64,000 nucleotides of DNA. Source: Durusdinium trenchii. Lineage: Eukaryota > Sar > Dinophyceae > Suessiales > Symbiodiniaceae. Below, in pieces: positions 11,814 through 23,160 of this stretch (the first letter of the stretch is position 1; every line of letters begins with the position of its first letter). The stretch is from the NCBI GenBank assembly GCA_963970005.1, contig CAXAMN010008535.1, forward strand, positions 106,597 through 170,596, in the 5' to 3' direction. The notes under the pieces were generated by a model, which was given only the letters and a program-made list of their open reading frames with translations, was not told the DNA's origin and did not search any database. The position numbers and the translations under genes are program-made.

Positions 11814-14126
11814 ATGCCGAGGTCGAGGTCGGTAGGCAAGGTCGTGGAACATGTGTCAGCCCTTATTTTGACAACGGTTGCCAATTGAACAAGATAGAAG
11901 ATGCACAAAGGATTTTGAAATCATACTGAAAGCCAGAGGATCGAGAGGCATTTAGTGATAGATTCAGTGTGGTTGAAGAGCTTGCATTTCCTTGTTGCCT
12001 TCCGTTGTTCAGCGAGAGTGACGCTACTCCTATTCACTTTTGCCACTGAGGCGGGGCATCCGGCCTCCCTGGCGCTATCCTGCCAAGTGGCGACGAGCAG
12101 GGGCCATTGACTTCAGGAATCATTTTAGAATATTAGATAGTCAAGAATAGATTACTGTAGGTTGCCTTAGATTGCTGTATACCAACGTATACACTTGGCC
12201 AGCTTAGGGTAGCTTATTGAAGAAGGGGAGTGTTTGTTAGGTGGCTTTGGGGCCTCGAACCAACACACATTTACATGTGAAGCATATGTCCCTGCTCCAG
12301 ACGAGGGTGTGCTGTGCAGCAAAGACAGACAAGCACTCACAATGTGACAACATCGATTCGAAACATCCCTGATGTCTATGTGCCTTAGTCTCTTACCAAC
12401 TTTGCCGATGTGACGTTGGGCCAGATCGGCAGCTTGACCATAGAATCCAATGGCTTGACCGTAGAAGGCAATATTACGCCAGAGCAAACAAGTCCGCGAT
12501 CATGAAGCAGAAACACCATACAGATTCCAGGGCATTGCGGCATTGCATGATCCTCTTCATGGATAGCAACTAGCAGCCACTGTTTAGAGTTCCAGTGAAG
12601 GGAAGGTCTGTGCAAGCCTACCCGAAGAGTTCAGCTAAAGTCTCCTTTTGATCCTCCTTGAGTAGTTAGTTTGGTCACACAATGTCACACAAGAATCACA
12701 AGAACTATGGAGAAATGCATATTGCTTTCATGTTAAATTTCTGATCGCCATTCACTACATGCAAAAGCAACACATCGACACACCCAGAGACCGGCTGCCC
12801 AAAACGCTCACGAGGTCTCATGCGTTTGCCGAGTTCCTGCAAAGACACAACGCCTTTGCATGGTCAGGGACCCCGGTGACCTTGTCAAGCCACCTTAACA
12901 CACCTGGTTTGTGAAGGCTTAAGTCTAAGCTGACAGTGTTGGTGACCTATCGGGAAAGAGAAGGTGTACACTTCGAACGCGGGAAGGCTGTTTGAAAACA
13001 CCTTCAAAGGAGTGATAAGGAGAGAAAGAAGAGTCTCCAGGACACTTTTTCAAGAGGGACATACCAGGGAAGAACAGGGAAAGGAACTGGGAAGGATGGC
13101 AAGGAACGAAAGGACAGGAAAGCAAGAGAAAGGAAGAGGAAGGTCCATTTGCCCTGCACCCACGAGTACGCCGCCCCTTTCCAGCCATTCTCGTGTGGTC
13201 GGCCGTTAATGGAGGCATCTAGGGACAATAGAGCCAGTGAAAGTTGAGGGCTTGCTGGTTTGTCGAGATGGATGTTGGTAGATTCCTTGTAAGGTAGCTA
13301 GATCAGCGATGATTCTATGATGTGTTTGCAACCTTTGATCTTTTCCGAGCCCGCTGGGGGACCTCTTTGAGCGAGGCCTTGATTGGCAATGGCATGCAAG
13401 CAGAGATGGGCGGAGTGGAGGTCGGCACTTGTTAGGTTGAAACGCCAGGGAAAATCTCAGGTGATGTGTACAGTCTTTCACCAAGTGTACTTCTATTTTA
13501 GAATTGTGAAGAATCTGTTCTTGTGGCACTTCAGTGGCTCAAGACCGATACTCAATGTAGTTCAGCCCTGTATGCTTCGGGCGCTTCTCCTCTTTGTTCC
13601 ATGTGTGGCCACGCACCTTCGCGCTAGCAGTGGCTTGAACACGCACAGTTTAAGCATGTTTGATGAGAGGTTTTTAGAGAACTGTGAAGCCTCTCAAGAT
13701 GCTTCATAGTTTAAATTGTGTAATCAAGAATCAATATGATTATAGCAAGAACATATCGAAGCTAGGGCAAGATGCAAGCCCCACATCTCACACAGTTGCA
13801 AAAGCCGTCCAAACGGATGGCTCACCACTTCAAGACCTGTAGGCTGTAGAGCCCAGGTTGACCAAGCCTGTTCCCGTAACCTTTCATGTGTGTTTCAGAG
13901 GATCCAGCACCGGCCCAGGCAATGCGTCCCTGACCACGCACGCGGGGCTGAGTCGACCCTCATGCAGCTGCGAAGCCAACAATCCCAACTGGAAAAAGCC
14001 CCAAAGGACCGTAGTTGAAAGGTTTGAAAGGCGAGACGATTGTACATGATCTAAACAGCCATCAGCCAAGCTTCATCGGGGTGTCTACTCGGCTGAAAGG
14101 TGGAGGCTGAACAAACGGGAAAAAAC
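11814..14126. other. No supported gene
   Basis: Short open segments only. One around 13,400-13,460 reads like an exon before a CAG|GTGATG donor, and 13,900-14,030 has glutamine-rich open sequence, but neither could be linked to a gene. Confidence 0.3.
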
Positions 14127-14203
14127 TAGTAGCTAGAAGCTACTAGGAACAGGTGCATCGCTAGTAGGAACAAGGGCATCGCTACTAGTAGCTAGAAGCT
14201 ACT
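14127..14203. repeat. Pair of short hairpins with a CTAGTAGCT stem
   Basis: CTAGTAGCT-AGA-AGCTACTAG occurs twice (near 14,128 and 14,183), each a stem of 8-9 base pairs with a 3-base loop. Between them lie CTAGTAGGAACA/GCATCGCTA units related to the CTAGTAGC repeat family. Confidence 0.75.
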
Positions 14204-14270
14204 ATTTGGCACACTTGCCTCGACCTACTGTCACTGCTTCCTTGTTTCTTTCCAACTCTGTCCTCAGCAG

Positions 14271-14850
14271 GACGGAGCCGAAGTGTGTTTTCATTGACCT
14301 TGGTGCTGCAGATGGAAACACCTTTGATTCTTTTCTCTCCAATGGCTACGGGCCTGTGAAGAATTGCCCTCATGGAGGTGATTGGGAAGCAATCCTAGTG
14401 GAGGCCGGGTGAGGTCTACTGTGGGTAGTGCAGATATTGGTTTCAGAATGCTGAAAAGAGCGACAAGACGTTTTCTTCCCCGTTGCATGCGTACAGTAAA
14501 TTTGCAACCCTGTGATAATTCCATTGTATGACCGTGTCACTCTTACGAATTTTGTGACAAGCAAAGCGGGGCAACTGTTTAGTCATCAACCCAAGCCAGC
14601 GCAGGCCAATCCGATGTTCACAGAGAAGCTGCAGCTTGACGCACTTTAGAGGCTTCCTGACGAGGTACCCTTGCAGCTGTCGGGTCTAGTGGGCCCTGTT
14701 GGAGGCGCCTTGTTTGAGCACCGTTACCATCGAACGTTGTGAGTTGCGAGGCAAGCGCTGCAGGACTGTGACGAGCCAATGTTTGATTATCCCCGTCTGT
14801 ACTCCCAGAATTGAATCCTGGGGGTCCAGTGCAAAATTTTATTTTAATTT
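14271..14850 (+). pseudogene. FkbM-like methyltransferase fragment with an in-frame stop
   Basis: Exon 14,271-14,403 encodes CVFIDLGAADGNTFDSFLSN and ends near EAILVE. VDLGAADGNT-type sequence is the SAM-binding start of FkbM-family methyltransferases. It joins in phase through a GC-AG intron to an exon at 14,605 that reads ANPMFTEKLQLDAL and then hits TAG at 14,647-14,649, while the frame after it still looks coding (RLPDE before a GT donor). A later segment near 14,806 (IESWGSSAK) resembles the NYWGSS motif of the second copy at 32 kb. The stop suggests a dead copy; a sequencing error or unrecognised exon edge is possible. Substrate unknown. Confidence 0.55.
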
Positions 14851-15427
14851 ATTTCCGAAATCATATGGAGTGGCAGGTTGGCTGACGTTCGCTCTGGACA
14901 TTATTTGGAACATAGCTCCTGAAAGCTAGAATTTCTAAAGGGTTCTGATCACAGGAATTTATTTGCAGCCTAGATTCAGTCTGGATGGTATGTTGCTTTC
15001 ACCAGATGTAGATGATTTAGCATGTACATACAACCTCTGGCACACAGCATTTTATTGTGACCCAAGGTTTTGTTATAAGACGTTGGGAGCAAAGGATTAT
15101 ATTTTTATGCATAGTGTTCCAAAAACACGTTGGGAGACAGGATATTATTTGTATGTTGATTATGTTGGACATGTTGATATTATTTGCGTTATTTGTATGT
15201 TGATAGATTTTCTAAAGGGTTGTGATCACCAGAGAACTAAGGAAAGAACTAAGGAGACTCAGGAATTAGCATCTTCGTCCTGCTGGCGTTCATGGGCCTT
15301 AGCTTGGGCACGCCCAGCCCACAAAATAACAAAGAAACACTACTTGTAACTAGTACGCCGAAAGGTGTAAAATAGCGCCGAAAGGTGCAACTCATCTTCT
15401 GTTTCTTTTGGAATCGTTGGGCTCAAC

Positions 15428-15935
15428 TTCCAGTGTCGGCTATTCAATTCCGACACTGGCTAAATAGGACTAAATAGGATTTTTGTGTGTGTTGCCAGTT
15501 CTGGTCTTTTCCAGAACTGAGTGTGTGTTGCGTGTATTACTTCCAGTGTCGGCTATTAAAATCCGACACTGGCTAAATAGGATTTTTTTGTGTGTTGCCA
15601 GTTCTGGTCTTTTCCAGAATTGGGTGTGTGTTGTGTGTATTACTTCCAGCGTCGGCTTTTAAAATCCGACACTGGCTAAATAGGATTTTTGTACTAGGTG
15701 CTGGGTTGAGCTGAGCCAATCTCGGCAATTAAAACCCTAGCCTGGAGAAAAGATGTTAGATGATGTTTGTGTGTGTTTGCCAGTGCTGGGTTTTTACCAG
15801 AACTGGTTCTGTGCGAGGACTCGTTGAGTTGAGCCAGTCTCGGCAATTAACACCCTAGACTGGATAAAACAAAAATATGTTTGTGTGTGTCTTTGCCAGT
15901 GCTGGATTTTCACCAGAAGAGGTTCTGTGTGAGGA
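15428..15935. repeat. Tandem array of hairpin-containing units, about 103-113 bp
   Basis: Three clear units begin at 15,430, 15,543 and 15,646. Each has CCAG(T/C)GTCGG, a 10-base spacer and its inverted match CCGACACTGG, then CTAAATAGGATTTTTGTG. Between units 1 and 2, and again between 2 and 3, lies a second inverted pair, CCAGTTCTGG ... CCAGAA(C/T)TG. Two more degenerate units follow (CCAATCTCGGCAATTAA...CCTAGCCTGG and CCAGTCTCGG...CCTAGACTGG). Stem positions stay paired although units differ. Confidence 0.85.
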
Positions 15936-16509
15936 ATGGTTGAGCTCAGCCAGGCCCGCTCCACCGTCCATCCACTGCACCTCCACAGACTAACCTTTGT
16001 TATCTTTGTTTGCTACAGGGACAACACAGGTAAGCAAATCCGAACAGGAAGCCTGGAAAGAAAGTTTTTTGGACAGAATGTGTCCACGGTACACATCTTG
16101 ACACCACATAGTCAGCAGCAATAAAGTCCACGCAGCACAACCATTGTTTGTCTCAGGATCTCACAGCCCAGCTGACACGTAAAGCACAACCACAAACACT
16201 GGATAATATTTGTAGCCTGTATCAGGAATGCACCCACTTCACACAGCACATTCAACATACATTCAACAACAATAATTTCCACACAGAGAATCTTCGGACG
16301 ACCTGAAGCACCAAAAAAAGTAGTATATTACGATGGCACTGTTGGATTTTATTGTGTATTTGTTTGATGTTTCGTGTGCGCAGTTGATAATATGTTGATA
16401 ATCTCGCATTGTGGAAACCATCAGACAGGTTGCAACTTCCAGCAGCATCAGGTGCACTGTTTGGCGGAACAGTCTGGCTCGAAGATCCTGCGCCGGTCGT
16501 GAGTTGTGA

Positions 16510-19500
16510 TTGACATCTGACAGGGAAACACATGAAACGCAACCAAACGAAACAGCAGAGCCATTTCAATACCGGCTTCTTTTTGCGGCAATCGGAATGG
16601 CTTGGCAAGCTCACACGCATGGCAATGCATGGAGCGAAGACGAGAAGACGCGTCAGGTGCTGTTGACTGAACTCTCATTGTCAGCAGACAGTGCTCAATG
16701 TGACTGCATCGAAGAGTGTGGCCCATTGTGCAAGAGCCCTGGGAAGATGATGATGATTTTCCTATTTTTCCTGCTATTTTTTTGCTATAATTTCGATCAG
16801 GATTATGATGGTCATAGTTGGAATTTGCAGACACCAGTGACTTATAGTGACTTTGTTTGCACGTGCCTGATGAAATTGTCGAGGAATTTCAGCAAGCGCA
16901 TGGAGTGTGGACCTTCATGCAAAGCAACGGCTTGTGGGAATCGCAGGGTTCAAGAGTGGCGTAGCAAGCAAGGGGAAGCTCCACGTCTCGTGATTTTGAA
17001 GCTTCAGACTACACCCTATGGGCTCTTTGCGGGTCAGTCCTTCAAAGAAGGAGCTAAGTCACTTTACGAAGAAATCTGTTGTTGCATTCCTTTCCTAGCT
17101 TGCCTGACTGCGCTGACTGGTTCCTTAGTTGTGATTTTTGTTTTTTAAAACACGTTAAGCTTTTTGTTTGTCAGTTAGATTTCCTGCTCGCGTCCCTGAG
17201 GAGATTTGGTTTGCGAGTATACTGGTGAGTGGCGTATGGGAATGACCACTCCCAATGCATACATGCTGAGTGTGAAATCTGGCTCCTCCAAGATTTTCTT
17301 GGACGCAGGATACGAAGAGCTTGTGGTTTTGCTCGTTGAAATTAGTTTAATTGTTTTTTCAAGCAGCTCTAGCTCACTATGTTCACTGCAAGATTTGTAT
17401 TTTTTTGCTCATCAATCACCATGATGAGATCATTCACTATGTTCACTGTTTCATTCAGTATCTTCAATTTCTCTGGCGAGGAGTGAAGGGTTCGAAGGCC
17501 AGATTTATCAATCACGCTTGCAATTCCAATTGCCGCTTTGAGGACTGAAGTGTGGGCCAAAAAAAGCTCTGACGTGCTTCGTATTTGTGAGTTCCCTAAA
17601 CTTGGCTTTAGGTTTGTTTGCCTGTGGAAGATATCTTGCAGGAGTGGCATTGCCCAGAGCCTTCCATTGGCACTTCAGCGGATGGTGCTTCCGTGTGGCT
17701 TCGTTGCGTGCTGGAACCTTGTTTTTAAAAACAATATTTTTTCCTGGTGTGCAGGTATGCCAGCATAGTGCCCACAGGTGACAAAATCCACAAACCTAGA
17801 AAATAAAATTCACTGGAATCAACCATATGTGTGCACATGTAGCTTCAATAGTAAATCTTTGAGTGTTCTCATTAGGATAATATTTCTAATGACTTCTTTG
17901 GTCCAAATCAGTATCATCAATATCATTCTTCTTCTCGATCTTCTCGTTGGATCAAGTGACCCAACAAAAATGAATAAAGCTCACGGATCCGCCATGTTTC
18001 ATTTGTTGGTTCTGGGTTGTGTGTCCACGGACCTTGAGACTTCTGGACTTTTTTGGGCATCCAGTTCGAGATGTTGATGTTCGAGGATTTGCGGGGATTT
18101 ACGGGGGACAGTTGAGGTGATCGCAAAGAAGGACATCAAGATTGGTGAAGAGATCACCATTGATTACCGACCTGAACAGGCAGGGAAAAGTTCACAGGCT
18201 GAATGTTGTATTGAATGTTTGAAATTTGGCTTGTCTTTACGCTTTTAGTTCTCCAAATCAGAAACTGATTTTGATTCTGTTGCTTGCTACGACCTCCAGG
18301 AAGTTGCGCAGAAGAAGAAGAAAAGCAAGGCCAAGGACGATTCTACATCTTCCTCAGGCATCATGCACACATGCCAGCCTGGCAAGGATTTTCCATGCTA
18401 CTGTGGCTCCAAAGAATGCAAACCGCCGGCTCCAGAATGTTGCAGCGACAATGCCTGTGTACACGGGGTTATGCCTCTTCGGTTCGCAACACGACATCAA
18501 GGTTGGCTCGCAGATTGCACCCAGTCAGACGCACACAAAACTGTCTATGCTCATTTCCGGTGGTTTGGCCAGGGTTGCCGCAGAGGAATAGGAAAAGCGA
18601 TTGGGATGAATTAGCAGTCTTACTTTCTTGATTCACTTTTGAAACATTTGAATTGTTTGTGTGGATGACGTATGCTTTTAGATTGTTTTTTTGAATGTTT
18701 AGACTTCCATGCCTTTCCGTCCTCATCCTCCTCATCCTGTTTCCTGTCCAGACCAGGCAATCCAAGCAGAGATCGAAACACTTACAGACCTAGCGACCAC
18801 AAGCGTGGATGCCATACAGCCTCAACCTATTCAAGAGCTTCAAGAAATCGAGCCGGCTGTTCCACCTCTTGGATGTGATACAAATCTTCCTACAGCTCAT
18901 CCTGATCCTGTTGCACCTGCACAGACTTCGGACCCCGATTTGTTTCATGTAGGTTAAAAAATTGAAAACACCTAGAGTAGACCCAGAGACTGTTTTTTTA
19001 GATTTCAAGCACCCTAGAGATCCTAGAGTAGACCAGGGTGCTGTTTAGTGTTTTTCAACCACAGTATAGATTTGCAGCCAGGAGCTGCAGCTTGAGAACC
19101 TTGAGAGTGATCCGCCCTTCCCACCACCAGCTGAACCACCTACCTCTCCGAGGGCTCCACGTGACAGAGATGATAATAGAGATGATAGAGATGGATTGCA
19201 GGAGGCGCTTGAAGAGATGTTGCAGGAGGCAGATTCCTTGGGGTTGAACGATGTGAACGATTCGGGCGCTCCAAAACCCAGTCTTTCTGCTATGCCGAAA
19301 GATCCTAAAGATCCTGCAGATCCTGAAGGATCCGAAGGCTGGTTCATGATGTTCATGCGTTGTCTTTGGGCTGTGACTGTCGCAGTTTCTTTTCCTAGAA
19401 TGTTTGGACGCTGTGAAGACGGTTAAGACATCTTAAGTTGCGGCCAGTATAGAATTGTTTTTGCCAACCATGCCATACGTTCTGTGCCCAATTGCAAATA

Positions 19501-21367
19501 CCAACGGTATTGCAAATAAAATCCAAAGATCTTGGCAGGCAGTTGTTTTTACAACCTTTTTGTCCATGTAATGACCATGAACAGAAATGAATTTTATTTC
19601 TGTTGATAGTGTTCTGAGCTTGAGAGTGCTTGACGAGAGTGTATCTTTTCCATCGCTCCCGCAACTCCTCAAGCAAGTTCTTTGGTGGGTGATTAGTTTG
19701 GTTTCGGCACCTTTGAGATCTTTGAGATTTCTGTGTCTCGCGTGATTTGCATCATGGCGTTTCCGGTGTGGCAGTTTCTTTGCCTGTGGTTGTGCAACTT
19801 TGCACCTCGACAGATCACGAAACCAGTATAATATGTACAATCTAATTGTTTTTATTCTTTTAGTCTTGGCAGTCTTAGCATCCTTTACATTTTCCTTTTC
19901 GTCGGGAGAGTTGAAGATGTTGAAGATTAGGAAGGTTTCAGGCAAACTGCCCACGTTTCTGACATGGATGGCCGAGGCATTTGCCATGCCAAAGATGCCA
20001 AAGACACCTTCGATTGGACAGGATGCAGCTACAAGCGTGGAGGAGTCGGCATGGTTTTGGGCTGCTCCGAATTGGGGCCTCGTCAGCAGCTTTTGCCGCA
20101 AGTGGCAAGGCAAGCGCAGATATCATTGCGTGGACGTATTTAGCGCGAGCGGAAGCTTCTGCAGGAGATTCCAGGAAGATGGATATGAAGCTGTAGCTTA
20201 TGACATAAAGTCAGACTCAACTTCGGACATCACTACAAGGTCTGGCTTTTTAAAACTCCTGGATCTCGGTATGGCGAATCTTTTCTCCATTTAGTGATTT
20301 TAGTGGTCGACGTGCAGGGGGTCGTCATTGTTGGTGAATGTTGAATTTTATTTTTTATCGATTGCGCGCCCGTGATAAATATGTCTATTGGTTATATATG
20401 TTATATTGAATTGTTTTTTTAATATTCCTTATTGACGCTGTTGTAAAAGCATCTCAGGACTCTCGACAGCGCCTTCCTACCATGCGCGCCGCCATGCAGT
20501 CTCTTCGTAGGTATTTCAGTGGCGACTCACAAGAGGTCTGTATCTTGAACAAATTGGGAAGATTTGGAAAGATTGAAAAGGACATATGATGCATATATCT
20601 TTTGATATTAAGATAGACTTTTGTGATGTTTAATATTTTGGAACTTTTTGGAGCCTCACAATGTCTCACATTGAGGCCAACAATTTGCTCGGAGACCAAA
20701 CAAAGGCATGTGTGCGCCTGTCAAATCTTATCTTGGCAAATACGGTCACTTGACTTCAGCTTTCTCACCTCGGATATCTTGAATTTTTCGGATATGATAC
20801 TAAAACCTTTTTGTATATATAAGATATATAAGGTTGTTTAGTGTTTGTATGTTTCTGCTTCAACATCTTCAACTTGTTCGCTTAGTTTAGTTCCTCATTT
20901 TTGACATTGCTCTCAGTGGTGACCACCGTCCTGAGGTCACATTCCTTCTATTGATGCGGTACTTTCGGCCAACCCTTCGTGTCTTCCTTGAGCAGCCTAT
21001 GTCATCGTGGATGTACAAGCAGCAGATTATGGCTGAAGTAATTCACAGGTTTCAATTGAGCCGTGTTCTCACATATATGGGATGTTTTGGGTCTCCCATC
21101 ATGAAAGGTACCCACTTACTTTCCAATTTCTCATTGAAATCTTGCGCGCGAAAAGCCACCAAAGAAGTCAAAAAACAACATGCTAAGCGTGTTAAAAAAG
21201 ATAACGCAAGGCTTAAAGCCTTGGGCCTGAGAGTGCCTGTTTACTGGATCCGCACCGCGCGAGGCTTTCAGGGCGGACCAGATTTGGCATCCACTGCTGT
21301 TTACCCTTCCAAATTCGTAAATGCGGTTTTTGGATGCTACTTGAAGGATTTGGCTGGCACAAAATGA
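16510..21367 (+). CDS. SET-domain lysine methyltransferase fused to a cytosine-methyltransferase-like domain
   Basis: Exons in order: cysteine-rich AWS-like segments (CDCIEECGPLC near 16,700; ECGPSCKATACGN near 16,910), SET (LVCEYTGE in the exon from 17,201; ARFINHACNSNC in 17,481-17,542; IGEEITIDYRPEQ ending 18,179) and post-SET (CYCGSKECKPP in the exon from 18,300). This layout matches H3K36-type enzymes (SETD2/NSD/ASH1 class). Acidic, proline-rich exons follow (18,752-18,948; from 19,082). A GC-AG intron after PEGSEG joins in phase to KLPTFLTW near 19,946, leading to VDVFSASGSF, CAPPCSLF (Cys codon 20,495) and FLEQP (20,990), the order of cytosine-C5 methyltransferase motifs I, IV and VI; stop TGA 21,365-21,367. 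Four SET introns use GA or GC donors. The usual strand between NSNCRFE and IAKKDI is missing or on an unplaced exon. The start at 16,510 is tentative, and two separate genes remain possible. Confidence 0.7.
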
Positions 21368-21479
21368 TTGTCAACCAACATTCCTTTCAATTGTGAATGT
21401 ACGGCAGCCATTGCAGCCATGAGTTTGACCCAGTCTGTCGCTGAACTTGACATTAGACGGGTCGTGTGAGTGTGTTGCC

Positions 21480-23040
21480 TGAGAAGAAGAAAGGATTTCC
21501 TGATTTATATATTTTTCTGATTTTTCCTGGGGGTCTTTTCTGGGTAGCCTTTTTTTTTCCGGAGAAGCATGTCCCTCAGCTTTGTGAAATAATATCCCCT
21601 TGTTCCAGACCTTTCTGATCTTTGTGCCTGTTCTTTCACTTTTGGACTTGGGCCATCAGGACAATATTGTATAGCTTTGACGCATGATATACGTGTTTCT
21701 CTTTCTCATTTTGGATATAGGATCATTTTGGGGACTGGTTGGTCTGTCGACTGTCCTGAAGATCTTTGACTACCTTGGATTATCCTGGATTGGTTTCCTG
21801 CCGGTATTGTTTCTGCGCAAAGAAGCCTACTGTACATTCTGATCATTCTGTGTCTCAGTGTTCTGCCGCATCCTGAGTGTTCTGGAAGGTCCTTCAGGAG
21901 TCTTGAGGATCAGGAGGATTGTGATCATGTTGACTGATATTTCCTGGCTGGGTAGCCGTTTTCTGGGAAACACGTTCCAAAGTCTGTGAAAATATTGTTC
22001 ATTGTTCCTAACCTTTCTGGCCTTGTCTGTGCTTTGGACCTTTGGATCCTGTGGAAAATATTCTACAGCATTGATGGTAGCACGGTTTCATTGAGAGTTA
22101 CGGGATAACGTGGGAGACCTGGACACGACAAGATCTTTGCTGTCTTTCATTGTATCTTTGATGAAGTTTGTCATGTTCCTGTTTTTGGATTTGTATCTCC
22201 TCAGGCTCTTGGTCATTTTTATCATTGTTTTGGGGATTGGTTAGTCTGTCTGACTGCCTTGAAGAGGATCTTGACTGTTCTGGATTGGTTTTATGCAGGG
22301 TTCTGTGCAGAGGAAACTTCTGTGCATTCTATGTCTCTGTGTTCTGCCGCCTCTATCCTGAATGTTCTGGAAGGTCTTTCAGGAGTCTTGAGGTTTAGAG
22401 ATGATTTCACATTACCATTGATGACTGAGACTTNNNNNNNNNNTTTTTATCATTGTTTTGGGGATTGGTTAGTCTGTCTGGCTGCCTTGAAGATGATCTT
22501 GACTGTTCTGGATTGGTTTTACGCAGGGTTCTGTGCAGAGAAAACTGCTGTGCATTCTATGTCTCTGCGTTCTGCCGCCTCTATCCTGAATGTTCTGGAA
22601 GGTCGAGTCGTTCAGGAGCCTTGAGGTTTAGAGATGATTTCACATTACCATTGATGACTGAGACTTCTTGGAGGGGACTTCTGTGGGTAACCTTTTTCCA
22701 GGGAAACGCGCCCAAAGCGTGTGAAAATATTGTTCATTGTTCCTAACCTTCCTGGCTTTGTCTGTGCTTTTGGCCCTTGGATCCTCTGGAAAATATTCTA
22801 CAGCATTGATACCAGTGCTGTTTCATCGAGAGTTACGGGACAATGTGGGAGACCTGGACACGACAAGATCTTTGCTGTTTTTCATTGTATCTTTCATGAA
22901 CTTTGTCATGTTCCTGTTTCTTGATTTGAGATTTGTATCTCATCCTCAGGCTTTTAGTTATTTTTGTTGATCATTGTTTTGGGGATTGGTTAGTCTGTCT
23001 GACTGCATTGAAGAGGATCTTGACGGGACAATGTGGGACA
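21480..23040. repeat. Degenerate tandem array, gene spacer or intron
   Basis: Repeated blocks: TTTTGGGGATTGGTTAGTCTGTCTG near 21,730 (variant), 22,229, 22,456 and 22,978; GTGAAAATATTGTTCATTGTTCCTAACC near 21,985 and 22,721, with a weaker copy near 21,575. The stretches 22,209-22,433 and 22,443-22,667 are near identical and flank a 10-N gap. Open frames here are repeat translations. Confidence 0.8.
22434..22443. other. Assembly gap (10 N) between near-identical repeats
   Basis: A fixed-length gap in the tandem array; the true copy number is unknown. Confidence 0.99.
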
Positions 23041-23160
23041 CATGAACATCAGAATGTCAAATTTAGGATGTCAGATGATGTTAGCAAATGCACTATTTTG
23101 AGACCAATCTGTTTTGTCATCTGTTTGATCATCATTATCATAGTTGTTTATTGTTTCCAG

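Noticed and set aside
22168-22970. Open frames with repeated Cys-rich peptides (for example WFYAGFCAE)
   Set aside because: Their repeats follow the DNA tandem array across a gap, and they lie outside the phase-supported exons.
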